From Tenacibaculum sp. SG-28 (GTDB lineage Bacteria > Bacteroidota > Bacteroidia > Flavobacteriales > Flavobacteriaceae), in assembly GCF_002954385.1 (NCBI RefSeq), contig NZ_MQVY01000003.1, positions 83,420 to 147,419 of the forward strand: a stretch of DNA of 64,000 bases, read 5' to 3'. Below the pieces are notes generated by a model. The model saw nothing but the letters and a program-made list of their open reading frames with translations, made no database searches and had not been told where the DNA came from. Shown here piece after piece: positions 7,210 through 16,500 of this stretch (position 1 is its first letter; every line of letters starts with the position of its first letter). The translations under genes and the position numbers were made by a program.

Positions 7210-8211
7210 ATGTTTTTAAAAAATGTAACGCATATTTCAAGACTACTAGTTGGCTTATTATTTATTTATTCTGGTTTTGTAAAACTGATAGACCCCATTG
7301 GTTCGCAGTATAAATTTGAGGAATATTTCAACGAAGATGTGCTTAACTTAGAGTTTTTAATTCCGTTCGCTTTACCCTTTTCTGTGCTGTTAATTGTCGT
7401 AGAGTTAGCACTGGGGGTTATGCTTCTTGTGGGATACAAACCAAAATTAACCGTTTGGAGTTTATTTGGGCTCAATACTATTTTTCTTTTCCTAACCTGG
7501 TATTCGTATACCTACAATAAAGTGACCGATTGTGGATGCTTCGGAGATGCAATTAAACTAACTCCGGGAGAAACCTTCTACAAAAATATCGTTTTCATGA
7601 TATTCATTGTTGTTCTAATTCTTGGTCTCAAATATATAAAACCGATATTCTCTGTAAAATTCGCAAGTATTGCAACCTATGGTTCTGTATTTATTTCCTT
7701 AGGAATAGTGTATTATGTTTTAACCCATTTACCAATTATTGATTTTAGAGCTTATGCCGTTGGAACCAATATCGCTGAGGGTATGGAGTACCAAGAAAAC
7801 AGCGATGAAGCACCTCCTATTCACGATTTTGAAATTGGAACGGTAGACGGAGATAAATTGGAGGAAATGTTACAAAAAGAAAAAGCACTTTTGGTTTTCA
7901 TGACTACAATAAATAAAGCTAGCAAAGAGGGTTTACATGCGGTATCTAAAATTGCTAGTACTGCAAAAAATAAAGGATATAGCATCTATGTTTTAACCTC
8001 CGATATCATGATGGCTGATGTAATTTACGAGCAAAATTTTGAAGCGTTAAACAAATTCAAAAAAGAGTATAATTTACCGTATACCTTCGGAAGTTGTGAT
8101 GAAAAGGCTATAAAAACTGCCATTCGTGCCAACCCAGGAGTAATGACAGTTCATAAAGGTGTTATTTCGGGTAAATGGAATTGGACAGACGCAGAGGATG
8201 TGAGCCTTTAA
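7210..8211 (+). CDS. DoxX/MauE-like redox-associated membrane protein (BT_3928 family)
   Basis: 333 residues. The N-terminal half has four hydrophobic segments with VGLLFIYSGFVKLIDP at the start and a conserved DCGCFGD motif (CxC type), as in DoxX/MauE proteins. The C-terminal half, after about residue 200, is a periplasmic thioredoxin-fold-like domain without an obvious CxxC (it has FGSCDE). The family is thought to act in redox or thiol handling at the membrane; the exact role is unknown. It follows DUF1599 by 24 bases and precedes crcB by 20, so the genes probably form an operon. Confidence 0.82.
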   Translation: MFLKNVTHISRLLVGLLFIYSGFVKLIDPIGSQYKFEEYFNEDVLNLEFLIPFALPFSVLLIVVELALGVMLLVGYKPKLTVWSLFGLNTIFLFLTWYSYTYNKVTDCGCFGDAIKLTPGETFYKNIVFMIFIVVLILGLKYIKPIFSVKFASIATYGSVFISLGIVYYVLTHLPIIDFRAYAVGTNIAEGMEYQENSDEAPPIHDFEIGTVDGDKLEEMLQKEKALLVFMTTINKASKEGLHAVSKIASTAKNKGYSIYVLTSDIMMADVIYEQNFEALNKFKKEYNLPYTFGSCDEKAIKTAIRANPGVMTVHKGVISGKWNWTDAEDVSL

Positions 8212-8231
8212 TACTAAACCTTAATACAATA

Positions 8232-8603
8232 ATGAAACAATTATTTTTGATATTTGTAGGAGGCGGAACAGGTAGCATATTACGGTATGTATTGGGCAAA
8301 TTATTAAATAACTCGAAGACAGGAATTCCTTATGGGACTTTTGCTGCTAATATCTTAGGAAGTTTATTGATAGGTATTATTCTTGGGTTTGCAGCAAAAA
8401 GTGAATCTCTAACACAAAATCATACCTTATTACTAGCCACTGGATTTTGTGGAGGTTTTACTACTTTTTCTTCCTTTGCATACGAAAATCACGTTTTCTT
8501 AAAGTCTGGAGATTTTATGAGTTTTGCAATTTATACCGTGGCAAGTTTTATTATTGGATTCTTGGCAGTTTTTGGCGGTATATATCTAACAAAAATATTA
8601 TAA
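8232..8603 (+). CDS. crcB: Fluoride ion channel/exporter CrcB (Fluc)
   Basis: A 123-residue membrane protein with four hydrophobic helices. The family signatures GGGTGSILRY near the N-terminus, PYGTFAANILGSLLIG, and ATGFCGGFTTFSSFA (the Na+-site/Phe-box segment) are all present. Such dual-topology dimers expel fluoride. I chose ATG 8232 because the longer frame from 8175 overlaps the preceding gene and adds a non-family N-terminus. No fluoride riboswitch is visible; the gene lies inside an operon. Confidence 0.95.
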   Translation: MKQLFLIFVGGGTGSILRYVLGKLLNNSKTGIPYGTFAANILGSLLIGIILGFAAKSESLTQNHTLLLATGFCGGFTTFSSFAYENHVFLKSGDFMSFAIYTVASFIIGFLAVFGGIYLTKIL

Positions 8604-8604
8604 T

Positions 8605-9309
8605 ATGAATGCATTGATACACTACAAAGAAGAAGAAAATTACGTACTTCTTTCTTTACAAAATGGTAAGGCAAACGCTATATCTCACGATGTAGTTACG
8701 GAATTAAACCACTGTTTAGACAAGGTCGAGAAAGCTGGAAAACCCGTTATTATAACCGGACAAAAGGGTATATTTTCTGCAGGGTACGACTTAGCTAGTA
8801 TGACTAAATCTCCAGCATCTGCCTTAGAATTAGTAACCAAAGGCTCTACACTTTCTTTGCGAATGCTCTCGTTTCCATTACCCATAATTATTGCCTGTAA
8901 CGGCCATGCTATCGCGAAAGGTGCCTTTCTTTTGTTGTCTGCAGACTATCGACTTGGTGTTTCAGGAGATTTTAAAATAGGATTAAATGAAGTCATGATA
9001 GGGATGACCATGCATAACGCTGGTATTGCAATCGCAGAAGCTAGGTTAGCACCAGTATACGTCGAAAGATGTGTGAACAATGCAGAAATATTTTCTCCAA
9101 AAGAAGCAATTTCAGCAGGATTCCTCGATAAAACTGTGCCGGAAGAACAGCTACTCCCAACGGCGATTAAAATAGCTGGTTTGTTTGGTAAATTAAATGG
9201 TCGTGCACATGCAGAAACCAAAAGGAAAGTTAGAGCAAAGCATATAAATAAACTTGAAAAAGCTATCGCACAAGATATTCAAGAAGGCCTAACTCCGCCA
9301 TCGAAATAA
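8605..9309 (+). CDS. Enoyl-CoA hydratase/isomerase (crotonase) family protein
   Basis: 234 residues with the crotonase fold. The oxyanion-hole segments are GIFSAGYDLASM near 55-66 and ACNGHAIAKGAFLLLSADYRLG near 97-118. The usual acidic catalytic pair is not obvious by eye (the region reads MIGMTMHNAGIA), so hydratase activity is uncertain. It is one base after the crcB stop and so co-transcribed. Substrate unknown. Confidence 0.85.
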   Translation: MNALIHYKEEENYVLLSLQNGKANAISHDVVTELNHCLDKVEKAGKPVIITGQKGIFSAGYDLASMTKSPASALELVTKGSTLSLRMLSFPLPIIIACNGHAIAKGAFLLLSADYRLGVSGDFKIGLNEVMIGMTMHNAGIAIAEARLAPVYVERCVNNAEIFSPKEAISAGFLDKTVPEEQLLPTAIKIAGLFGKLNGRAHAETKRKVRAKHINKLEKAIAQDIQEGLTPPSK

Positions 9310-9315
9310 CTTAGA

Positions 9316-9929
9316 TTATTGTTGTTTTTTAAAATCTTTTACTCCTGCTAAAATTTCTGTAGCAATGTAATTTTCTTTTGGAGGAATAGGACAAGAATAC
9401 AAGTCATTATAGGCACAATATGGATTATACGCAGTATTAAAATCTATTTCTACAGTACCCGAAGGAGTTGTATCGCTTACTAAAACGTCAACATACCTTC
9501 CTCCTTGGTAAGTTGAAACACCATTAGATGCATCTAAAACGGTAAAAATAATTTATTTTTAGAGGTGGCACTTACAGCTTTATCTCTATAGATAACTAAA
9601 GAGAAACTCTGATTATCAATACGAAAGGTTACAATCCCATATTTTTCATATACCACAGTTCTTTTGGTAGTTGTGGGAAAATAATACAAGGGTGCATCAG
9701 GGGTTTTAGTTAGTATAGCAGTTACTTTATACTTAGGCTGAATTGGAAAAAAGTCTAGGGTTGTAAATTTTTTGAGATCTTTTTTTAACAATGGTGAGGT
9801 GCTGGCATCCTTAAACTCAGCATTTATTGCAATTTGAAAATCACTAGCACCGAGTACTTTTCTTTTTCCTCTTGAGGTATCACAAGAAACAAAAAGAATT
9901 ATAAACAGTAAAATATTTAAAAACTTCAT
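9316..9929 (-). CDS. DUF1684 lipoprotein (apparent frameshift at 9536-9539)
   Basis: The first frame (9929 to 9534) gives a lipoprotein signal MKFLNILLFIILFVSC and the DUF1684 N-terminal half, stopping at ...KLFLPF. The other half (9535 to 9316) lies in the next frame and encodes the conserved end: GRYVDVLVSD, NTAYNPYCAYNDLYSCPIPP and EILAGVKDF. One extra base in the A-run 9536-9539 joins them as LFLPFLDASNGV, giving about 204 residues, a normal family length. The family is of unknown function. Its 3' end faces the crotonase gene with only 6 bases between the stops. Confidence 0.82.
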
Positions 9930-9948
9930 TTACAAATTTTGATAAATA

Positions 9949-9981
9949 CAAATATAGAATACAAATAAATACGCCACACAA
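9949..9981 (-). promoter_or_regulatory. Likely promoter of the DUF1684 gene
   Basis: The plus strand reads CAAATATA at 9949-9956, so the minus strand has TATATTTG, a perfect TAnnTTTG. A TTG complement (CAA at 9979-9981) is 22 bases upstream, slightly longer than the usual 17-20. The predicted leader to the ATG at 9929 is short, about 15 bases. Confidence 0.5.
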
Positions 9982-10083
9982 AAAACTTACATACAAAGAA
10001 AACCAAAATCTTAAATTTAAACTTGCAATAGAAAATAACCTACAATAAATATTACTTTTAGCACTAAAAAAACTGGTATTTAC

Positions 10084-10114
10084 TTGATAAAAATTAAAAC
10101 GTTTGTTATATTTG
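10084..10114 (+). promoter_or_regulatory. Flavobacterial promoter TTG-N20-TATATTTG
   Basis: TTG at 10084-10086, a 20-base spacer and TATATTTG at 10107-10114 match the phylum consensus. It drives transcription toward the 76-codon gene at 10363, or an unrecognised short RNA before it. Confidence 0.65.
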
Positions 10115-10362
10115 AGTACAACACGTTTAGAATTTCAATTATTTTAACGAAATATTCAATCGTTAATTAATTAAATTTATAAGTAAATAATATATTTTGA
10201 TTGTTTTTTAACACAATAACATTCAAATTAAGCTATATTTGACCCCGTTTTTGGCACATATAATACAAAAACAGACGTTTGTGAATCATCTTCACAATAA
10301 GAAAAATTTTTCGATGTACTGCATGGAATTAGAAGATTAAAAAAATAAGAAAGGAGAATTAT

Positions 10363-10593
10363 ATGAATTTAGAATTAATTAGTAAAGCGGAAGAATTTGA
10401 ACACAGAAAATTCAAATTTGTTACCACTAGTGATAGGATCCTGGCCTCAAGAGAAGCAAAGGCACTTATCCTTGAAATTAACGAGGTTTATAAAAAAACC
10501 AAAGACACCAATTTAATGGACATCATGAAACGTTTAACCGTAGTAAAACAACGTATCGACAAACGTTTAAAAGGAAAACCATTAACCGCCTAA
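10363..10593 (+). CDS. Small conserved hypothetical protein, 76 residues
   Basis: The protein is charged and mainly helical, starting MNLELISKAEEFEHRKFKF and ending KRLKGKPLTA, with no membrane segment or signal peptide. It looks like a small cytosolic protein widespread in Flavobacteriaceae, but I know no function for it. It has a strong Shine-Dalgarno AAAGGAG at 10350-10356, 6 bases before the ATG, which is unusual in this group and points to high or regulated expression. It is a single gene with its own promoter and terminator. Confidence 0.8.
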   Translation: MNLELISKAEEFEHRKFKFVTTSDRILASREAKALILEINEVYKKTKDTNLMDIMKRLTVVKQRIDKRLKGKPLTA

Positions 10594-10670
10594 ACCTATC
10601 TAATAAAAACTAAACCTTACTTATGAGCATCAGTAAAATCAATTACTGTTCTTTTAAAATATTTATTTGT

Positions 10671-10700
10671 AAAAAATCTAGGAATATTCCTAGATTTTTT
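10671..10700. terminator. Intrinsic terminator, perfect 30-base palindrome
   Basis: AAAAAATCTAGGAAT at 10671-10685 is followed directly by its exact reverse complement at 10686-10700, ending in T6. It ends the 76-codon gene and immediately precedes the tRNA promoter element. Confidence 0.85.
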
Positions 10701-10708
10701 TAGTTTTG
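10701..10708 (+). promoter_or_regulatory. -7 element TAGTTTTG of the tRNA-Pro gene
   Basis: TAGTTTTG fits TAnnTTTG and ends 6 bases before the 5' end of the tRNA. The -33 position falls inside the upstream terminator palindrome and is not a TTG. Confidence 0.45.
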
Positions 10709-10714
10709 CCCCAT

Positions 10715-10789
10715 CGGGATGTAGCTTAGTCCGGTTAAAGTGCTGGTCTGGGGGACCAGAGATCGAAGGTTCGAATCCTTTCATCCCGA
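10715..10789 (+). tRNA. tRNA-Pro (anticodon GGG)
   Basis: The acceptor stem CGGGATG/CATCCCG closes at 10715-10721 and 10782-10788, with discriminator A. The anticodon arm is CTGGT-CTGGGGG-ACCAG, giving anticodon GGG. The T arm is GAAGG-TTCGAAT-CCTTT. The first base C is typical of bacterial tRNA-Pro. CCA is not encoded. Confidence 0.93.
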
Positions 10790-10851
10790 CTCTTTCTTCA
10801 AAAGAAATCTATTCCAAAAATAAACGAGACTAATCGATTATTTTTAAATAA

Positions 10852-11733
10852 TTATCGCACGACATTATCTAAAAAAGCAACATCCTCTTTAAGAGTCTCA
10901 ATAAAGGCAGTTAAAGGTCTTCTAATAAAGTTTTCGGGAGACTGCAACCCTCTTTTGGCTAATTCTGATGTTATGATATCTCTAGCATGATACCCAATTG
11001 AACCTATAAAATATAAAGGTACAGCTTCCAATTCATTTTTGTATTGTAGTAGTTGCCTGTCAATAAATTCAGAAATACACCCGGTAACAATTTTTTTTGC
11101 AAAAGGATGTTCTAAATTCTCAAACAAAAATCGGGCATATTTTGCCAAATACCTATTGGGTAATTTGGAACCATATAGCTTCCCAAGAACTTTATCGTCA
11201 TGCAAATTAAATTCCTTTTCAAGAGAAAATTTAAGATCCTCTGGAAGTTCTCTGTAATAATAACTCTTTAATACTTCCTTCCCTAAATGGTTACCACTTC
11301 CCTCGTCCATTAAAATATACCCCATTGCTTTAACCCGCTGCTCCACGGAATCTCCGTTGTAGTAACAACAATTCGATCCTGTTCCTAAAATACAAACCAC
11401 AGAAGGATCTTTGGAAGCCGCGAAAACCGCTAGCATTAGGTCTTCTTGAATAATCATCGAAGACACGTTAGGGAAAAAACCTTGAAAAGCACTTTCAATC
11501 TTTTGTTCCCCTTTCTTGTTGTTACAGCCTGCTCCAAAAAAGTATATAGAAGAAACAGCATCTTTATAATGGAGCATTTCCTTACAGTCATCAAGAATAG
11601 AATCGATATTTTTCTTTTTAAGAACCGAAGGATTGACACCTTTGGTTCGAATTCGTGTTACAATACTTTTATCTTCCTTTTTTAAAAGAATCCAGTCACA
11701 TTTTGTGGATCCACTATCGGCAATTAAAATCAT
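10852..11733 (-). CDS. N-acetylglucosamine kinase, BadF/BadG ATPase family
   Basis: 293 residues of the ASKHA (sugar kinase/HSP70/actin) fold. The first phosphate loop ADSGSTKCDW is at 4-13, the second VCILGTGSNCCYY near 113, then MDEGSGNHLGKEVL. This type phosphorylates N-acetylglucosamine in Bacteroidota. Placed after the hexosaminidase gene and within a GlcNAc locus, it should make GlcNAc-6-phosphate for the NagB-like protein. The glucosamine-kinase alternative cannot be excluded. Confidence 0.85.
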   Translation of the reverse strand: MILIADSGSTKCDWILLKKEDKSIVTRIRTKGVNPSVLKKKNIDSILDDCKEMLHYKDAVSSIYFFGAGCNNKKGEQKIESAFQGFFPNVSSMIIQEDLMLAVFAASKDPSVVCILGTGSNCCYYNGDSVEQRVKAMGYILMDEGSGNHLGKEVLKSYYYRELPEDLKFSLEKEFNLHDDKVLGKLYGSKLPNRYLAKYARFLFENLEHPFAKKIVTGCISEFIDRQLLQYKNELEAVPLYFIGSIGYHARDIITSELAKRGLQSPENFIRRPLTAFIETLKEDVAFLDNVVR

Positions 11734-11927
11734 GATTTTTTATAACTATATTTTTGAATACAAAACGTTAGGGTTAAAATTAAATCAATACACCTCTATC
11801 TTGAATAATATTTACACACATTAAAAGAACAGCGATACAAAGACAAAAGCTTAGCATTGTAATTATTTCGCTCTTTAAAAAGATACAATATCGTTCGCAA
11901 CAGCCATTAGTAGCGAAATATCAATAA

Positions 11928-13966
11928 TTATTTGGCTTTAGCAATTAGACGTTCGAGGCCAGGAACAATAACTAATTCGGTATCTACAAGAGGCTCTTTC
12001 AATACGTCTAAATAAGCTTCCACTTGTTGTACATTTTTTGTTGAAATAGTTCCTTTAGAAAGCATCTCTACATAAAGTAATGATAGCTGCTCTAGGGTTT
12101 TGTAGTGCTCTGTAATATTGGAAACTATTGGATTTTGTGGAATAGCGCTAAAGTTCTGATAACCGTTTATCCAAGCGTTAAAATACTGTAATAATTTCTC
12201 TTTGGTTTCTTTGTTTGGTGCAGTTGTAAATGTTTCTGCTAATTTATTGAACAAATAGGCATCGGAGGCATCCGAAGAACAAGCGTCTGCAAAAAGTGTA
12301 AAAGGAGAAAAGGTTTGGTATTCTGTACCTCCTTTATTTCTAGTATAAATTTTTAGCGGTTCGTATATTTTCGTCAAAAGTAGCAACGAACTGATATCTC
12401 CTGACTTTGCTATATTTCGTAAGATGACATCCCTGTTTCTGTAATGGGTAATTCCAAATTCCTCTAACTGCATACTAATTGGTTCTAACCTAATACGCAT
12501 GCTAGCAATATCGATAACCTCTTCAGGAGACCAAAATCGCTCAGCGATTGCAGCAGTTCTAGGCCATATTCTCGAATCAATAGTTAATGGCGTAACCAAT
12601 TCTGACCACATCGTAACTTCACCTCCTAAAACACGTTTCTTTTCCTCGCTGGTTAAAGACTCTCCTCCTGTGGGATCATAAAGGTAATGATGGTTTACGG
12701 ACTGCATTCGATCGATATAATAATCGTTAGACAAAACCGCATTATACCCTTCTTTAACTGCTTTAATTAAAGTTCCTTTTTCAAAACCTTCATTAACACC
12801 CCTCCAAGAGTGAATAACAGCTGTTTTTGGCATGTTTTTGGTCATGATTTCGTCCCAACCCATTAACTTTTTACCATATTTACTTAATATTTTTTGAAGT
12901 TTAATATTAAAATACGTCTGCAGCTCATGGTTGTTTTCGATTCCTTCTTTTTTCATAAACTTTTGAATCTCCTTATTTTGATCCAATGTTTACCTGCATT
13001 TTCATCACCTCCAATATGGAAATAAGCATCCGGGAATAAGGGAGCAAGTTCCCCAAAAAGAGTATCCAAAAAGTCATACACTTTTGGATTGATAGGGTTC
13101 AATGTTGGATGAAAAATACCAGAATTACGTTCGATGTTATACGTATATCCCGCTTTGCTTCCTAACTCTGGATAGGCCGTTAGTATCGCAGTTGCATGTC
13201 CGGGAACGTCAATCTCAGGAACTACTCTAATTCCTAAATTGTTCGCATAGGCTACGACCTCTTTAATTTGGTCATGGGTATAAAACAAGCCATCGGAAGC
13301 CGCTTCGTGTAGTTTTGGAAAAACATCAGACTGCACGCGATATCCTTGATCATCGGAAAGATGCCAATGAAAAACATTCATCTTCATAAAAGACATCGCA
13401 TCCAAATTTCTTTTTAACACATCGATCGGATGAAAATGTCGTGAAACATCAATCATTAAACCTCTCCAAACAAAACGAGGGTTATCTTTAATAGCAACTC
13501 CCGGAATGTAGAAAGAATTTTTATCGAAACTTACCAACTGTAATAACGTTTGCAAGGCATGCATAGCTCCTAAATCCGTTTTGGCCGTAATTAAAACTTT
13601 TGAGTTTTCAACCGATAACGTGTATGACTCATCTACCTGTAAACCCAATTCCGCAACCGTATCAAAAGTAATACGAACGGTAGCGTCTTTGGTGTAAGCA
13701 ATAGGAAATCCATTCGTAAGAAAAACCCCTGTTGAATTAGATATATTTCTAATAAATTTAGTCGAAGCCTTTAATAAGCGTTCAGAAGATTTATTGTACG
13801 TAACCGTAAAATCATTTGCAATAGTTACTTTATTATTATTTTTTACTATTTCTTTAGGCCAAGGCATTAAATTTAGGCCTTCTAAGGTTGTATCTTGGCC
13901 TTGTAGCTTTACAAAAAAGCATACAAAGAAAACAGTTAGTATTTTAAGAATGTTTGTATTCATCAT
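11928..13966 (-). CDS. Beta-N-acetylhexosaminidase, GH20 (apparent frameshift at 12983)
   Basis: Two overlapping frames encode one enzyme. The first (13966 to 12953) has a signal peptide ending about LQGQ, the GH20b domain, FHWHLSDDQGYR and the catalytic pair D321-E322 in HIGGDENAGKHW. The second (from about 12986 to 11928) continues DQNKEIQKFMKKEG. One added C in CC at 12983-12984 (G on the coding strand) joins them as GKHWDQNKEI, giving 679 residues, a normal length. It releases terminal GlcNAc from chito-oligosaccharides or glycans, probably in the periplasm. Confidence 0.88.
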
Positions 13967-13978
13967 AATCTTACATCT

Positions 13979-14416
13979 TTAAAGCCTTTTATAGACCTCA
14001 ATAATTTTGTGGTCGACACCTAATTCTTCTATTTTTTCTATCCCAGAAATCGTAAGTGTGTCGTTGGCTATAGTTGCGTTAAATTCGAAAACTTTACCTT
14101 CCCATTCTCGGTAATTGAGAAATTCAACATATTCGGTATAGGTACCATTTTCAAAAGTATATTCCCCTCCACCTGCTACAAAAACAGGTAGGGAATCTTT
14201 TCCTTTATGCACATCATGCCGCAGGAATGCAAAATGTGTTCTATTAAAAATTTTAATTAATTTTTCATTTGCATGAACCGAAGAATAACTAGAATCTCCT
14301 TTATAAATACGGGCAGACAGTAATTCCCAAGAGCCAACAATAGTTTGTTTTTTTGTTTTTTCAACACAAGAAAAACACAGAGAAAACACTAAAACACACA
14401 AGAAACAGCTTCTCAT
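13979..14416 (-). CDS. Lipocalin-like small lipoprotein
   Basis: 145 residues with a signal and lipobox ending about LCFSC (residue 16). The body (IVGSWELLSARIYKGD ... YTFENGTYTEYVEF ... NDTLTISG) is predicted mostly beta, with the GSWEL start common in lipocalin-like and DUF4488-type lipoproteins. It lies 2 bases after the NagB-like gene stop and 12 bases before the hexosaminidase start, so it belongs to the GlcNAc operon. The role is unknown; it may bind a ligand in the periplasm. Confidence 0.65.
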   Translation of the reverse strand: MRSCFLCVLVFSLCFSCVEKTKKQTIVGSWELLSARIYKGDSSYSSVHANEKLIKIFNRTHFAFLRHDVHKGKDSLPVFVAGGGEYTFENGTYTEYVEFLNYREWEGKVFEFNATIANDTLTISGIEKIEELGVDHKIIEVYKRL

Positions 14417-14418
14417 CC

Positions 14419-16341
14419 CTAGAAGTAATAGCGCTTAAAAGCCTCAATTGCAGCATATTCTGCCATTCCTAAACTACGGTACTTTTCTGCAGTAAGTCGA
14501 TTTCTATCCTCTGCACGAACCCAAAACTCTCTTGCATCATTCCCTTGGAACATTACATTATCCTTTTGCGATTGGTGGTAGAAAATAGCATGACGCTTTT
14601 TCAAAACCTGATCAGGACTCATAGGAACCGCCATGTCTATTTCATGCGGTTGCCATTCAAACCAAGCACCTCGATACAACCAAACCCAACAATCTTTCAT
14701 ATAAGATTCGGTCTTTAAAGCTTTTAAAGCCTCAAAAACGGCATCCAAGCATACTTTGTGTGTACCGTGAGGATCTGCCAAATCACCAGCAGCATAAATT
14801 TGATGCGGCTTAACAGACGCAATAAGCTCCGACATAATATCGATATCCATTTTGGATAAATTGTCTTTTTTAACTCTACCAGTTTCATAAAACGGTAGAT
14901 TCAAGAAATGAACATTTTCATCCGGAACACCTAAATATCTGGTTGCTCCTAAAGATTCCGCTTTACGAATTTGCCCTTTGAGTTTTCGAACTTCATCTGT
15001 ATCAATTTCATTGGGTTCCTTTGCAAGAATGGAAGCAATAATCGTATCGGTGAGATCTGAATTTGGTGCTAAAGTTTTAGAAACCTCTGCATAACGCAAC
15101 GCATTATCATCGGAAACGGCAATATTTCCAGAAGTTTGGTACGCTATGTGTACTTCATGACCTTGCTCTACCAAACGATCAAAAGTACCTCCCATAGAAA
15201 TAACATCATCGTCTGGATGCGGACTAAAAATAATAACGCGTTTCTTTTCTGGTGTCGCTCGTTCCGGACGATTGGAATCGTCGGCATTTGGCTTTCCTCC
15301 AGGCCATCCAGTAATCGTATGTTGTAACTCGTTAAACATTTTTATATTCAACTCGTAAGCACTTCCTTCTTCTACCAAAAGACTTGCCATACCATATTCG
15401 TTGTAATCTTTGTCCGTTAGTTTTAAAATAGGCTTACAAACCTTTTCACTCAACCAAAAAATAGCATTCTTTTTTAATTCATGCGTCCACACACAAGAAG
15501 TAACTAACCACGGGGTTTTAATTCTTGTTAATGCACTTGCAGCTTCTCTATCTAAAACAAAAGTTGCGTTTTGGTGATCCTGTAAATACGTAGCAGGAAC
15601 CTGTGCAGAAATTTCTCCCTCAATGGTACGTTGTACTATTGGAGCTTTTCCTTCACCCCATGCAAGTAAAACAACTCGTTTCGCCTTTTTGATGGTACTA
15701 ATACCCATAGTAATGGCTTTTTTAGGAACATTATCGATACCTAAAAAACTAGAAGCAGCATCTTCACGAGTAATATGGTCTAAGGTAATACTTCGCGTAC
15801 TAGAATTAAAATGAGAACCAGGTTCGTTAAAACCAATATGCCCTGTTCGGCCAATTCCCAATAATTGAAAATCTAAGCCTCCTGCTTCCTTTATCTTTAA
15901 TTCGTAATCGACACAATATTGGTAGACATCCTGTGGTAGAATTGTCCCGTCGGGAACGTGAACATTCTCTGGCAAAATATCAATATGATTAAACAAATGA
16001 TCGTGCATGAAGTAATGGTAACTTTGAATATCTTCTGGCTGCATAGGCCAATACTCATCCAAGTTAAACGTAACTACATTGGCAAAACTCAAACCTTCTT
16101 CTCTGTGCATGCGCACCAGTTCTTCGTATACTTTTATAGGAGAAGACCCAGTTGCAAGACCCAACACACATTGTTGGTTATTTTTAGCTTTATCTCGAAT
16201 TAAATCCGCAATTTCAGAAGCTACAATTTTAGAGGCTATTAGAGAATTATTAAAGATAACGTTGTGATTTTTTTCAAAACGAGTCTCCTCAAACTGCCCT
16301 ATTGGTTGATATTTTATTTCTTTAAATTTTGACATAGTCAT
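14419..16341 (-). CDS. nagB: Glucosamine-6-phosphate deaminase fused to a PIG-L/LmbE deacetylase domain
   Basis: 640 residues. Residues about 20-290 are NagB-like: CVLGLATGSSPIKVY at 58-72, FNLDEYW at 92-98 and GIGRTGHIGFNEPGS at 162-176. Where E. coli NagB has Asp141 before Gly-His143, this protein has Thr166, while the His (168) and Glu (173) are kept. Residues about 365-640 form a PIG-L/LmbE domain with the zinc motif HPDDD at 375-379 and a downstream DPHGTH. The long form is common in Bacteroidota. It is expected to turn GlcN-6-P into fructose-6-P; the extra domain could deacetylate GlcNAc-6-P. The start could be Met1 or Met3. Confidence 0.85.
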   Translation of the reverse strand: MTMSKFKEIKYQPIGQFEETRFEKNHNVIFNNSLIASKIVASEIADLIRDKAKNNQQCVLGLATGSSPIKVYEELVRMHREEGLSFANVVTFNLDEYWPMQPEDIQSYHYFMHDHLFNHIDILPENVHVPDGTILPQDVYQYCVDYELKIKEAGGLDFQLLGIGRTGHIGFNEPGSHFNSSTRSITLDHITREDAASSFLGIDNVPKKAITMGISTIKKAKRVVLLAWGEGKAPIVQRTIEGEISAQVPATYLQDHQNATFVLDREAASALTRIKTPWLVTSCVWTHELKKNAIFWLSEKVCKPILKLTDKDYNEYGMASLLVEEGSAYELNIKMFNELQHTITGWPGGKPNADDSNRPERATPEKKRVIIFSPHPDDDVISMGGTFDRLVEQGHEVHIAYQTSGNIAVSDDNALRYAEVSKTLAPNSDLTDTIIASILAKEPNEIDTDEVRKLKGQIRKAESLGATRYLGVPDENVHFLNLPFYETGRVKKDNLSKMDIDIMSELIASVKPHQIYAAGDLADPHGTHKVCLDAVFEALKALKTESYMKDCWVWLYRGAWFEWQPHEIDMAVPMSPDQVLKKRHAIFYHQSQKDNVMFQGNDAREFWVRAEDRNRLTAEKYRSLGMAEYAAIEAFKRYYF

Positions 16342-16434
16342 ATTTTCAATACCTTAAAATGAATTGCATATGTAAATATAAATCCGAAGCAATTTTATCT
16401 CTATTTTTTTCGACTAAACGCTTTAAAAGAACTA

Positions 16435-16473
16435 CTAAAAACAATCGAGAATGACGGAACATCACTCTCGATT
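16435..16473 (-). terminator. Terminator or attenuator between susD and nagB
   Basis: On the minus strand AATCGAGAGTGA pairs with TCATTCTCGATT (positions 16473-16462 and 16454-16443, one G-T pair) across a 7-base loop, followed by GTTTTTAG. It would reduce read-through from susCD into nagB and so allow higher susCD expression. Confidence 0.65.
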
Positions 16474-16500
16474 ATTACAAGTTAAATAAACTTCATGAAA

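Larger units (their letters stand above)
9930..10362. other. 433-base intergenic region with divergent promoters and a long leader
   Basis: No gene is visible here. The region is about 75-80 percent A+T. It holds a minus-strand promoter (9949-9981), a plus-strand promoter (10084-10114) and a second TATATTTG at 10234-10241 that lacks a well-spaced TTG. From the first plus-strand promoter to the ATG at 10363 there would be a leader of about 245 bases. I see no convincing riboswitch fold. Confidence 0.6.

Noticed and set aside
11446..11824. Plus-strand frames over and beside the GlcNAc kinase gene
   Set aside because: Antisense to the kinase, or AT-rich chance frames extending into the intergenic gap.
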